From Castanea sativa (lineage: Eukaryota; Streptophyta; Magnoliopsida; Fagales; Fagaceae): a stretch of DNA of 64,000 nucleotides. The translations under genes were made by a program, and so were the position numbers. Location of the stretch: NCBI RefSeq assembly GCF_040712315.1, contig NC_134018.1, positions 48,857,335-48,921,334 on the forward strand, in the 5' to 3' direction. This document shows, one piece after another, positions 33,024 to 45,106 of this stretch (positions are counted from its first letter, which is position 1; each line of letters starts with the position of its first letter). Under the pieces are notes generated by a model that made no database searches, was not told the origin of the DNA, and saw only the letters and a list, made by a program, of their open reading frames with translations.

Positions 33024-35541
33024 TTAAGCTTGCGCAGGGGGGTCTTGGAGGGAGTTGCTGCCAGCCTCGGTACTCTTCAGTTCCAGCTCAAAGGTGGACA
33101 AAACTTGCTTCCCTTTGTCTGTTGAAGGGATGAGGGGCTCCATGTCTTGAACTTGCTCCTTCTCGGCGCTATCACACTTGTCCTTCTCTTTATGGGAACC
33201 TTCAGGTTCTGTAGGATCAGTGAAAAGTTCTTGCATCACAGGAGGAAGGGCAGGAGAGGCTGCTACAGGAGGGTCTTCTATCTCCTGTATGTCTAGAGGA
33301 AGCCAGATGTTCTCAGGCTTCCTCAGCTCGGAAGCTGGAGGAATCCTTGCTGCATTCATGGCCTCTCCCCAGACCTGTTAACAATACTCTCGGCACAATG
33401 CCGCGAAGGCTTTTGTCAACTGTTCTTGCGTTCTAGTCACCCCCTCCTGATAGCTGGCCTTCTTCGCGACCTCCAGTGCGAGCTTATGGCTGCGAGCCTC
33501 CTCCTTCATTTGCGTAAGCTCTTTCTCCAAGTCAGAGCGTACTCGTTGGGCTTGAGAGAGCTCGTCGTCCTTTTGGAGAAGGAGCTTACGCTACCCCTCC
33601 ACTTAAGTCTCCATCGTCTTCAAGCTGGCCTTGTCACCATCTCTCTCTCTTTTTAAGTCGGCCAACTGTGACGTGATCTTCCCGTTCTCTGCTAGGGCCT
33701 GGCCTAGGGACTTTTCTGTCTCCTGCCTTAGCTCTTGCTCCATCCCCGCTCGCTTCCAATAGTCCTCCACGAACTTCTCGGCCTCTAAAACTTCTTGGAT
33801 GGACTGCAAAAAATGTCAGGAGGTTAAAAACGGTAGAGTGTCTACGAATGAATCTAGAGTACAAGTGTAAGATGGAACTTACCAGAGCTAAACCCCTTTT
33901 TAATGAGAGGAACAACTGCAGCTGGCCCATCTTCTCCAAGCTTTCCATGTCCTTGGGCAGCAGAAGAGGACGCTCCAACACCTCGGCCAAATGGTGGGCG
34001 TGGCCTTGTTGGACTACCCTAATGCTGGAGTGACAAGGAATTGGTGCGCCGTCCAGTCTCAAGTCAGGAGACCAGGTAGCTGGTGCTCGGCGCACCTCGG
34101 CTACGTCTCTGATCTCCCCGCTTTCAATTGAGCGGGCGCGCCCTTTGCCCTTGTCCAATTTCTATTGCTGGGCCGGCGCGGGCTGTTTCATCTTCTTTTG
34201 TTTTTCACCGCTAGCCCCCTCGGCCTCCGCTTTCCTTTTCTTCTTGGGATCTTCGGCTGGAGGCTTGGGGTCGGCTGGAGGAAGAGGAGGTGGTGGTAAA
34301 GCCGGGGGAACCTGGGACCCCCTCGTCCCCTTCTTCGCCACTCGTGCACCTCTCGCGGTCATAAGGCCCTTCAGTTCGTCCATCTCTTCTTCAATGGAGC
34401 TGTCGTCTGGACGCGCTATCACTAGACCTTCGATCCCAGAGGCCTCGGCTGCTTCTTCTTCCTCATCAGAAAGAACAACGAACGGGTTTCTGCGAGGTCG
34501 TGGGGAGTCCTTGAACTGAAATTGTTCTATCTCCTCGTCCAACGTGTTCGAAGAAGACACTCGCTCCTCTGGGACAGCAATTGCCTAAGAGTGCACAGTG
34601 AGGGGAACTGCCGCTATGGGCTGTGTGTACAACACTGTGTGAGGGGCGTCAGGAATGTCGTGGTCGGCCAAGAAGTGGGGTCGGGCTACGTGAATCCTCC
34701 TACGCCTCCGGTCACCCGCAATTATTGCGTTTTCGACCTCCTGGAAGTCCGAAGAGATAGGGTTGTTCCCTAGTATCAAATGAGCCGCCCTAAGTTGTAA
34801 GTCTGCACTGACGAACACCTCGGAGCGTAGCACTCGATTCAAATCTGCAACGTTGCAGTGGCTTAAGCGTGGGCGCACGTTTTGCTTATTTGCAAAGAAA
34901 AACATCCAAATAAACAAACATGGTCAGATGAGTAGAACATATAATAAATTAAAGTTAGACGCTCAAGTAAATGTGAATGCACATTCCTAGATGATTTAGG
35001 GAGTTATGGGGTGGGAAGTTAAATCCTAAGGTGTCGCACCTGAATCTCCCCACTCAACTGGGCAGTGGGGGCCGTCGTGCCAGTTGCCAGAGACGATGAG
35101 GTAGTCATCCTTCATGCCTTTATTGGACTTGGGCAAACAGGAGATCAACCTAACTATGCTAGAGCGGGATTTGATGTAATAACCTACTCCAGTGAGTTTG
35201 TGGCATTCGTACATAAAGGCGACATCATGCCAAGTGAGGTTCAGACCCATTTGCTCGTTTAGAGCATCGACGCTTCCTAAGACCCAAAAACCGGTGGGAG
35301 CGCACTGATCGGGGCATAATCGGTGGTTGCGGAGATACTCCCTTGTAACGGGTTTCATTGGGAGGGTCATCCCACCTTCTACGAAGGCGACCATTGGGAT
35401 GATGACCTCTCCGGCTTTCCTAGAACCGGCCACGGCTTCCGCCGAGCAGTATCTTAAACCTACGTCGCTGGGAATGAGGTACTTAGCTCTAAAACCCTCC
35501 ATCCCAGCAGCGGTATCTACTAGACACTTAAACTTTCCCAT
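33024..35541 (-). pseudogene. antisense gene with putative gypsy-type transposon domain, spliced, decayed
   Basis: The coding is opposite to gag-pol. First part (35541-about 35039): a domain I recognise from plant 'putative gypsy type transposon' proteins (PF04195-like), with blocks VIPMVAFVEGGMTLPM, GFWVLGSVDALNEQMGLNLT, VRLISCLPKSNKGMKDDYLI and VSGNWHDGPHCP, ending at a possible donor CAG|GTGCGA. Second part (about 34881-33881): SADLQLRAAHLILGNNP, then an acidic/basic Pro- and Lys-rich region, ending in a perfect donor CTG|GTAAGT; acceptor TTGCAG|TCC at 33804. Third part (33803-33024): a coiled coil rich in Glu/Lys/Arg and a Pro/Glu-rich tail. In-frame TAG at 34585 and 34162 and several stops at 33381-33605 break it. 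The first intron's phase does not join cleanly as read. Confidence 0.75.
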
Positions 35542-36055
35542 CAGAAAGAAACGAAAGACTAAGTTCTAAGAGAGGGAACAGTTAAAAGGGGGGCCGAGGA
35601 CAAGATCCGAGGAGAAAGGGTTAAGGAAAAGGAATAAGAACTTACAAATTTCAAGTTGTGTGAATTTCCACGGATTTCTGCAGACAAAAGGTGATTACTG
35701 ATGTTTTGATGGGATTAGCCTCTGAGGAAATAAATGAGGGCGCAGGTTCCCGAAGCGTCACGACGTGCGAGAAGCGGCCTCGAAATTGCATTTGTCCCGC
35801 CCAAATTTTCATGGAGTAACAAGGGCCGTTGGATGCTTATCTCACCGTTGAACGCTTATCTCACCGTTGAACGTGGGGGACAAGGTGTAACTTACAGTAA
35901 TAAATGCGCGCATTTTTGAAAATAAAACTGCCAAGTGGCACCCTCTGGAACGCGAAACGGTCTCCACACGTGCAAGTATTTACAAAACATGTGGGGAAAA
36001 TTCTTGTTGGATCAAAACCCTATTTTTCTCCTCGGATGCTGAAAAATAGAGTTTT

Positions 36056-36065
36056 GAGGGGCTAT
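36056..36065 (+). other. weak polypurine tract before the 3' LTR
   Basis: GAGGGG at 36056-36061 precedes the 3' LTR start (36066), with CTAT between. This is the expected plus-strand priming site, but it is short and not directly adjacent. Confidence 0.4.
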
Positions 36066-36828
36066 TGTGGGGAGGAAAAGAACCCAAGTGGGCATATGGG
36101 CCTTTGGGCTGTAACAAGGAGGGCTGACCTGCTCTTGAGCTAAGAATTTGTTAGTACTGCGAATCGGCCCATACGCCGAGGATCTGAGGACACATCCGAG
36201 GGTAAGTTTCTCCTCGGATAGACCTAGGAGAACTCGGAGCTTCACTATGAAGGTCAAGGCAATATTCCGGAAAGACTGTTGGTTAAAAGGGGGAAACTCT
36301 GAACCTTCGAGGTACACCGGTGTTAGAAAAATACCAAAAGCAAAGGCTGCCACCTCCACATTAAAGACTCTGCACCTACCTCCCTAGCCGCATTTATGGG
36401 GAAGTGACCTCTGAACAGTAGAACTGAAACTTCTGGTCACTATTCAAAGGCATTAAGAAAAGAAATATCTAGGAGGGAGGGGGTTGGAGCAACACGTGGA
36501 TAAAGCATCAGGAAAATGAGTATTTAAGGGGGATGAACGCCAAAGAAAAGGGGGGGGGGGTTCTGTAACTAAGAAAGGAATTAAGAGTTGTAACTTTTAA
36601 GAAAGAAAGAGGAATAATACAGAAGTAGTCCTCGGCTTATGTCCGAGGAGGCCTATTTGCAATTATCATTTCTTTTTTACAAATGTTTGTAACTCTTAGC
36701 CTATTAGCAAGTTCTCAGTACCTCTAACCTAGATTTCAAACCCACACTCTACAAATTTGATTGTTTAAGGCTCATTGGGCCTGAGCCCGTAATTGTCTTT
36801 TGGGTCCAGGTGCAATTGTGCACTTACA
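36066..36828 (+). repeat. 3' LTR of the Tat-type element
   Basis: This matches 25872-26630 except for about 30 mostly transitional differences and small indels, including a longer G run near 36549. It ends CACTTACA and is followed by the target duplication GTTTC. Confidence 0.93.
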
Positions 36829-36833
36829 GTTTC

Positions 36834-38306
36834 AAAAATTTCAAATTAAACCATGATAATTAAGACTATTATAAATTCAATCTTACATTTTCATTTGTTT
36901 TAAACTAAACCATGAACTTTTAAAATTGTATTAATTTCACTCCCTGATCTAAGGTTTGATTTGAAACCCATGAAATTATAAAGTTTAATTTGTGAAAAAT
37001 ATAAACTTTAGAGTTTGATTTGAAAATTTTGAAATTATACCTTTCAATTTGAGACCACCCGTAAAATATGGGGTTTAATTTACTCTATATACTTGAGTTT
37101 TACTCTTTTTTTCATACAACATTTCTTTCGAAAAGAAAAAAGAAAAAAAAGAAGAAGGAAGAAGTGATTCAAAATTACTTAATAACCCCAATTATCCCAT
37201 TGATTGAATTTTTCTAATTGTCTAAATTGCTATTTACACTCTTAAAGTTTGGGATAATATTAATTTTGTCCCTTAAAATTTCAAAATTTTGATTCACACC
37301 CCAGCATTACCTTTCATTTAGAATTACACCTTTATATATAATTTGTTGCGGATGAGATGCTCATTAAATGCCAACCCATCCTAAAATGTCATAGTTTAAA
37401 TATATTTAAACTACATAGTCAATAAAAAAAATAAGATAGAGATGGCAAAGGAGGAACCAAACAGTGGTGGCGAAAGTGGTGACCTCAAAATTGAATGGCA
37501 GTGGCGAAGGGGGGGGGGGGGGGGGGGACACACACAAAGCCCCCAATATAATAAGAAAAGATGTACAAGAAAAAAAATAAATTATAAGGATTAATAAAAA
37601 GCATATCGATCATGTGGGTAAAACAACGTAATTTTAGTGCCTCTAAAATTGTGTCGGTTTGAGTTGAAGTGTCATTTAATAACTATTTTATTAACATAAA
37701 TGGAAAGACTTTAATTCAAATGTTATCTACTGTTAAAGTTTAAAATTTTGAAAGGCAAAATCAAAATTACCCATAAATTTAAAGGTTCATACGTCTACAA
37801 TTTAATATATAAATAAACAGGCCATGATGTGTAGAGTTTTTTCAAGCACTTCACTATTCACTTTAATTTTAAATAGAGGTTTCTTTTATCTGAGAAGAAA
37901 TCACCGGCTTCTATTTTCCTATGAGTTTGTGACACCATTTCATTACAAACCCTACCAGGAGATATTATAAGTTACTATAATTGATCGTTTCCATTAAGCA
38001 TTTGCAGCTACATCCCACAATTTCTCAATATTGAGGCATATTTTCCAAACCTTATATTCGGATGATGAAAATGACAAACATCTAGTGGAAGTGGAAGACA
38101 GGTTTAAAGCAGTAATGAAAGTAGAAATGCCAAAAACATCAATATAGCTAGCTATTCTCCTTGTCTCACTTTCTAATTTTCTTTGTACAATTTCTAGGAA
38201 ATTCAGGCCAAAGGGACCCTCAATGTCCGAGTTGGATCAGAAGTCTGAAGCTACAGACTACAACTTTGACCTTCAACTCTCTGGCTTGTAACTATTTACT
38301 TTTAGG
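36834..38306. other. intergenic, no gene seen
   Basis: AT-rich sequence with repeated phrases such as tttgatttgaaa near 36960-37030. A 19-nt G run at 37509-37527 is followed by (AC)n. No gene recognised. Confidence 0.45.
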
Positions 38307-38565
38307 ATGGGTTTGGATTTGGCATTTACGTTTTGCGTTTTCAGATTTTTTTTTTTTTTTTCAGCCGCAGTTGTTGACCAAATCTTCTATGAATAGTGCA
38401 TCCGTGCACTGTTTACGGAGCCACAAATTTTACTTTTTAGCAATTTTTTCATTAAAAATAGATTTGCGGTACTATTCACATATTTTAAAATTATTTTACT
38501 ACAGTATTTTTAGTTTTTAGTTTTTAATTTTTAGTAATAAGTTCTATCCAAACGGACCTTTAGAA
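38307..38565. repeat. MITE-like repeat with GTTTGGAT ends
   Basis: The left end GGGTTTGGATTTGG and the right end, reverse-complemented (GTCCGTTTGGATAGAAC), share GTTTGGAT in inverted orientation. The interior includes actacagtatttttagtttt and gtactattcacat, which recur in opposite orientation at 4857-5010. No unambiguous target duplication. This is a common type of short non-coding plant DNA transposon. Confidence 0.55.
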
Positions 38566-40540
38566 TATGTTGGGACCGCTTATTTTGTTGAAATTGAAAA
38601 AATTTTGTTAAAAGTACTATAAATAAAACTAAAAGTTAGCTGAAATAGTACAATAGAACTTATAAATAACACCAAAAAATACAATGAAGCTTATAAATAA
38701 TTACAAAAATAAATTAAATAGCAAAATAATTTAGTTTTTTCAGCAACATCCAAACGCATAGTTAATAATTCATGCCCCGTACGGTATCTCGTCCTGCAGG
38801 TTGACTATGAAATATTTCTGATATTTCCCAATGTGAAGGCTTTGAACCTGGAAAGTAAATTGCATCTCATTTCAATTAGGAGCTAAAATGTTAATTATTG
38901 TTGCATAGTGTGAGTTGTATATTGCTACATCCACTTTAACTGAACTTGTGTTTTTAAAACATAATTTTAGTTATGTGCCATATATATATAGTGTGTAACT
39001 CTTACTACTTAACTTAAAATACACCATAATCATTAAAATAATATTCGTCGCCAAGACTTGGAGTCACTGTAGCTACTAATTATAATGAACTCATGTCATT
39101 GCCCAAAGCAAAAAAGGGAAATGTGGTTGTTGAGACTAAAAAATTTGGTTATTTTCATCTTATTATTTTTAGTAGTGATGAATTTTTTAGCAATAGAGTG
39201 TCTAAAATTATTTTAACAGCCAATTAATTTTTAAACATAATTAAATTATTAAAATGTTCTAGGTGTAATGAATGTTCTAATTATTCCTTTAATCAAATTT
39301 CAAGAAATAAGACATTCATATCAAGTCGTGCAAACATTAATGTTTATTTTAATATAAAAACTTAATTTTTCTATTTTATATAACAATTTTTCAAAAATAC
39401 TATCATCAAATAATCTATTTTAAACTCTATTTCATTAAAATATCAAATTTTCTTGATTTTTAAAAATGTTTCTCTTCCTTCACATACAATTACTTTCATC
39501 CATTATAATATAAATAGTATCAACATAGATTTATATGATTACTATAATTGTGAATAATTTTTACACAATTATACATAATGATGTGCAAGATTTTGGGGAT
39601 TGATTAGGCAAAATGTGAAACTTTTTTTATTTATTTTACAAATACTACGACTACATGAATGCTCTTAAGCTCACTTATGAGAGAGGAGGGAGAACTTTGT
39701 CTCACCAAACAGTATACTCGTCACAGTTAAGTGTAAGCCTTTGTTAGAGTATTAGTATTGATGGAGGCAAATTGCTAAAATGCTAAAAAACCAAATTTTT
39801 TGGTAGTTGAGCTACAATGCACAACCAAAGATGGTTGTGCAATGTAGCTAAGATGGTAAATATATATATATATATATATATATTATTAAAAGATATATTA
39901 TTTTGTAATGATGGTGATGGTGATGGTTGTTTATTGTAATAGATATATTATTTTATTATGTTATTTATATTATTTTATTGTGTTGAATGTTAAAATAAAA
40001 CAACTTTTGTTGATTTTTTTTTTAAGTGAGATGGTTAAAAACAAAATTTAGTTACAAAATTGATTGTAGTCTAAGGTTACATGTTTTGAAAATTTAACTA
40101 TCAAATTGCATATTATTTACGCTCTCAATACACATGTCAAATTCTGTGTCAATCGGATATTATTTACTATATGATTTATAAGCTTATATTTTATGCATAA
40201 TTTTAAATTACAAAAACTTGTAATTTAAATAATTTATTAATAACATAGTTATTGATCTTTAATTTTCTAAAAATTTTATAAGTATGAAAGATATAAGAAG
40301 AAGATATAATTCAGTGGTGGATTTATCAAAATTCATTTTAAATAAGAATAATTTCTAGACCCAACAATAATGAGTGGTTTTTTTTTTTCCTCAAAAAATG
40401 TTAAAGACAGTAAATATTACAAATTTTACCATAATTTATCTTGGTGGTCACTTGTAGAGTGACTACAGTATCAAAAGTGTGCTCAAGTTTGTTATACAAA
40501 AGTTTTGAGATTTTTTTGGCGCATTGCTCTTTTTTCCGTC
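38566..40540. other. intergenic with a short hairpin and TA-rich repeats
   Basis: No gene seen. At 39810-39849 an 18-bp-arm hairpin (AGCTACAATGCACAACCA, four-base loop, complement with one mismatch) lies beside a (TA)n run at about 39860-39882. The following 39900-40010 resembles the right part of the 23739-25053 element (gatggttgtttattgta...). Confidence 0.45.
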
Positions 40541-41079
40541 GCACGTGTTTTCAGCAGTTTTACCTAACATAAACAGTAAACGAGTATTTGGAAATTAGAA
40601 ATTAAACCCGCGGACGGCCACAATAAAGTCTACAGTGTAAAAAAGCTTCTATTTTTATTTACTAGTGATTTCGCGGCAACTGCATGGATTGGCCTCACTG
40701 TACAGAAAAAGTACCGAAGACTGTGGGGAAGTGTGAAGTGCTAAGTGCGCCAGTTTCTTTTGTTGACTGTAGTAAAAGCTCAAACGGCAATGGTCTATTC
40801 ATCTTTCGTCAGTAAGAAAGAAAGAAAGAAAGAAACAAACAAATATTCCAAAAAGCCTTTTTCTTACTCCAACTTCCAACGCATCCTCTCTCTCTTCCTC
40901 TCCTTCTCTGCACTTTCCTCTCCTCTCGTTTTTCCCTTGTCCACTTCCTCTTATTTCCTCTCTCTCTCTCTCTCTCAATCTCACACCTCACCTTTCCTCT
41001 CTCTCTCTCTCTCTCTGGATGACCTCCTAAGCTTAACAGCAAACTCCCTAGGGTTTCCACTTTCTCTTCCAATTCAACC

Positions 41080-44000
41080 ATGGCGTCACAAATCGAACAA
41101 GGTACTCTCTCTCTCTCTTCAATGATCTAAAGAAAATTGTTAGGTATTGTATTTTGACTTTGTAGTTGTTAATATTTGTTGAATGGTAACAGGAGGTGAG
41201 AGAGACTTAGAGAAGGGACTGACGATGACGGTGACTCCAACGCCATCATCGACTCAAAACTCTCTCGCTTCGCCTTCGCCTTCGCCTTCGCCTTCGCCGT
41301 CGCCGACTCCGTCTCCATCGGCGACGGCCACGGCTCCGGCGTTAGTCCTATCCAATTCCGGCAAGCGGATCGATCAAGCCGGGAAGAAGAAGTACGTGAA
41401 GCAAGTGACTGGTCGGCACAACGACACCGAGCTCCACCTGGCGGCGCAGCGGGGCGATCTGGCCGCCGTGAAGCAGATACTGGAAGATATCGATAAGCAG
41501 GTGATGGAGACTTTTAGCGGCGCGGAATTTGATGCCGAAGTCGCGGAGGTCCGGGCTGCGGTTGTGAATGAAGTGAATGAGTTGGGAGAGACGGCGCTGT
41601 ATACGGCGGCGGAGAAAGGGTACCTTGATATTTTGAAGGAATTGTTGAACTATTCGAGTACGGAAACTCTTACGAAGAAGAACCGGTCCGGGTTTGATCC
41701 GTTGCATATAGCTGCAAGTCAAGGGCACCATGGTAATGGATCAAGTAGCTTTTATCTTGTTTTTTTTTATTATGTGGTTTGTGAATTTTTGTTATGGGTT
41801 TTTTTGTAGTTTGAATTATGGTACAGATTATTAAAGATGAAAGTTAAGCTTATATAGGTATTGGGTTTGTTAGAGATGTGGCATTTATTCAATGAATGCT
41901 GTTATATAGGTATAAATTCATTACCTTTGGTAATTGTAGAAGGTTTATATAAGGTATTTGACAGTTGGGCTCTGTTTGATTGCAATTAAGAGAAGTAGCA
42001 GCACGGATACTTCATTTAGGGTGTCAAATCTGTGTCATACCGGTGTTGTACCGGCTGTTATTGCTCGTGTCACCGTATGGTACTCGTGTCCATGTCTGTG
42101 TCCGTGCTTTCTAAAGTAGCAACTTGCAACTTCATGAACTACCAAGTTTGTTAACTGAGAAAAAAAGATTTCTTTGTAGTTGCCCTTTAAATGCCTATGT
42201 ATGGATAGATATCAAAATTGAAAATTTACAGAGGACATGTTCACACAAGTTAACAGTTATAAAGGTTCTCTGTGGTTTTTGGTTCGGTATTAGCTTATAT
42301 GTGTTAACTTTTAGAAGATTATCGTTTACCAAAAGAAATGGTGAGCTCAAGTGGATTGTAATCAGCCCCTTACTATTTGAAATTCCACTTTTTTAGTATT
42401 ATTGCTTTTGGCCCTGATTTCTGCTTCAGTCTTCAAGATTACAAGTTTCCATTTTAATCTGTTTAAAATCATGAAAGTTATGGAGACCAAAGAATTGAAT
42501 GTCATAATGACTACATATGTAAAATATGCTACTAGTTGCAAAATCTCTGGTTTCTATACAATTGACAGTGCACTGATAATGATTCTTCTGTTACAGCCAT
42601 TGTCCAGGTGCTACTAGAACATGACCCTACGCTCAGCAAAACAATTGGCCCATCAAATGCAACTCCTCTTATATCTGCAGCTGCAAGAGGCCATACAGAA
42701 GTAGTTAAAGAACTACTGTCAAAGGATTGTAGCTTGTTGGAAATCTCTAGGTCTAATGGGAAAAATCCATTGCATTTGGCTGCCCGACAAGGGCATCTTG
42801 GCATTGTAGAAGCATTGCTGGCCAAAGATCCACAGTTGGCACGAAGGACTGACAAGAAGGGGCAGACTGCTCTGCATATGGCTGTAAAAGGGCAGAGCTG
42901 TGAGGTGGTGAAATTGCTTCTTGATGCTGATGCTGCAATTGTTATGCTTCCTGATAAATTTGGCAATACAGCGTTACATGTCGCCACAAGGAAAAAGCGA
43001 GTAGAGGTAGGTGCTTCTTTTGGTGATGCTGCACTTTTTTTGTTTAGAATTAGAAGTGTATACTTTGAGAGATTCGATTGCTCACGTATCTTTTGAATGC
43101 TAATAATATTTGTATCTTCTACATATAAATAATAATAATAATAAAAACCGTATATTTTAAATTATAGTCAATGGCTTTAAATCACATTGATGCCTAGTGT
43201 CAGCCTAAAACTAAAGTTTTAAATTAGTGTCTTTCATCCTTTTTTGTTTCTAATCAAACTACTCGCTCTTTTCTAGTACCAACTTTTCTTTTAAATTAGT
43301 GCTACTTCCTTTGAATCTTTCCAATGTCCAAATGCCTGCCACTTGATCTCTGCAAGTGTGTAGCTTGGATCTTATCTCTTTCAAACTATGCAATTAATAT
43401 CTCTGTAATGAACTTATGCTTACTTGCCAATGTAGTGTAAATTAAGTACATCTTACCTTGTCACAAATTCTTTATTGTTTCTCTTGGGCATTAATTGTAT
43501 TCTGAAAGATGAAAAATATCATGTTGCTTTGGTCTTCTACCATCAATGTTTTCCTCATATTTTAACTCCGCGGCAGGAAAACTAGCATGTGTTAATTGCT
43601 TCTCTCATGTATATCATGCTTATTTTTCTTAAAGTTTTTCTTCCTTTGAATTTGAATTCACTATATTTGAATTGAACCAAGTCACAATAATTGGCTATAT
43701 GACGTAGGACAACCACACTATTTCAATGGAACAAATAAATAACAAAATAAACCCTAGGAGTCGGCACCTAAGGAGTGCTTGGAGTCAGCACTAAGCAAAC
43801 ACTAGAGTCGGCACCAGTGTAAAAGAAACACACGTTTTTTTTATAATTCTCAAAACTGTCTTACAATAATTAGAAAAAGTGCTTAAATAGCTAACAATAA
43901 AATGCATAAAGAAACCCTAATTATTAAATGCTCGGCCTTGCTTAATCTCAAGCCCAATTACTAACAGGCTCCATCCATAAGGCCACAGGTGGGGCCGTCT

Positions 44001-45106
44001 TCTTTTTGCTCTTCCTCCCATACATGCATGTAATTGGGGGCTTGTACCTTGTGTCCGCACCACTATATTAGACTAAAATTATCCAACTTCTGTGTTTTTC
44101 CATTTATGCCAAGTTAGTAAATTATATCACGATGCACCCCCCACTCCTCTCTAGGCATAACAGATAACTCATTTGATTGCTTGTTCCAGTTGTGCATGCT
44201 TTATATTATTTGAAGTCTGCATATATACATTTAGGGGAGAAAGAGTTGTCCTGGAACTGACCTTCCCTTTTCTCCTTGCAGATAGTGACTGAGTTGTTAT
44301 CCCTTCCTGACACTAATGTCAATGCACTGACCAGAGACCACAAAACAGCTCTTGACATAGCTGTAGAGCTTCCCCTTTCTGAAGAATCGTCAGAGATAAA
44401 GGAGTGCCTTTCGAAATATGGTGCTCTCAGAGCTAATGATCTGAACCAACCAAGGGATGAGTTGAGGAAAACTGTGACTCAAATTAAGAAAGATGTTCAT
44501 ATCCAGCTCGAACAAACGAGGAAAACTAACAAAAATGTTCATAATATTTCTAAAGAGCTCAGGAAACTTCACCGAGAAGGTATCAACAATGCCACTAACT
44601 CAGTTACTGTGGTGGCTGTGCTGTTTGCCACAGTTGCCTTTGCAGCTATTTTCACTTTGCCTGGTGGGGATGATAATGATGGTTCGGCCGTGGTGGCGAA
44701 CTCAATTTCTTTTAAAATTTTCTTCATCTCCAATGCCATTGCACTTTTTACATCGTTGGCTGTTGTGGTTGTTCAAATTACACTGGTTAGAGGTGAGACA
44801 AAAGCAGAAAAACGGGTAGTGGAGATAATTAACAAGTTGATGTGGTTGGCTTCTGTGTGCACTTCGGTGGCATTTATGGCCTCCTCATATATTGTGGTTG
44901 GGAAGAGGCATGAATGGGCTGCGATTTTGGTTACAGTTGTGGGGGGAGCAATAATGGCCGGGGTTCTTGGCACCATGACTTATTATGTGGTGAAGTCTAA
45001 GAGGAATCGTTCAATGAGGAAGAGGGACAAGAGTAGGAGCATGTCCAACTCGTGGCCGCAATCTGAATTCTCCAACTCAGAAGTTGATCGGATTTATGCC
45101 CTTTGA
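41080..45106 (+). CDS. ITN1: ITN1-like ankyrin-repeat PGG-domain membrane protein, four exons
   Basis: Exons 41080-41101, 41193-41732, 42597-43006 and 44282-45106. All introns are GT-AG, phases match, total 1797 bp (598 aa). The start is MASQIEQG, with a 22-nt first exon. Residues about 22-50 are a Ser-Pro repeat encoded by CTTCGC tandem repeats. Ankyrin repeats follow (TELHLAAQRGDLAAVKQIL, DPLHIAASQGHHAIVQVLL, TPLISAAARGHTEVVKELL, NPLHLAARQGHLGIVEALL, TALHMAVKGQSCEVVKLLL, TALHVATRKKRVEIVTELL, the last rebuilt across intron 3). The PGG domain (NNATNSVTVVAVLFATVAFA, then FTLPGG) begins four predicted membrane helices (about residues 430-565), with a basic cytosolic tail. Family members act at the plasma membrane in salt/ABA-linked ROS signalling; ITN1 identity is by overall resemblance. 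The leader is CT-rich (40886-41020). Confidence 0.9.
43007..44281 (+). other. intron 3 of the ITN1-like gene
   Basis: A 1275-bp intron. Its part at about 43690-44060 looks like inserted repeat DNA with three copies of the phrase gagtc(g/a)gcac. No frame of interest. Donor GAG|GTAGGT, acceptor CTTGCAG. Confidence 0.6.

Larger units (their letters stand above)
25872..36828 (+). mobile_element. full-length Ty3/gypsy LTR retrotransposon, Tat type, decayed
   Basis: A 10,957-bp element with LTRs of 759 and 763 bp (both TGTGGGGAGG...CACTTACA) and the target duplication GTTTC (25867-25871 and 36829-36833). Internal order: primer-binding site, gag, protease, RT, RNase H, integrase, a 151-bp tandem array, then an antisense gene with the plant 'putative gypsy-type transposon' domain before the 3' LTR. 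The Ty3-type domain order, the RNase H that follows RT with a long linker, and the antisense gene downstream of pol place it in the Tat lineage, comparable in layout to maize Grande1. By hand I count about 30 LTR differences (roughly 4%), so the insertion is not recent. Multiple in-frame stops and one deletion show it cannot make its own proteins. Confidence 0.92.

Noticed and set aside
40799..41081. Minus-strand Arg/Glu-rich frames opposite the ITN1-like leader
   Set aside because: They are the antisense of CT-rich 5' UTR sequence and have no independent support.
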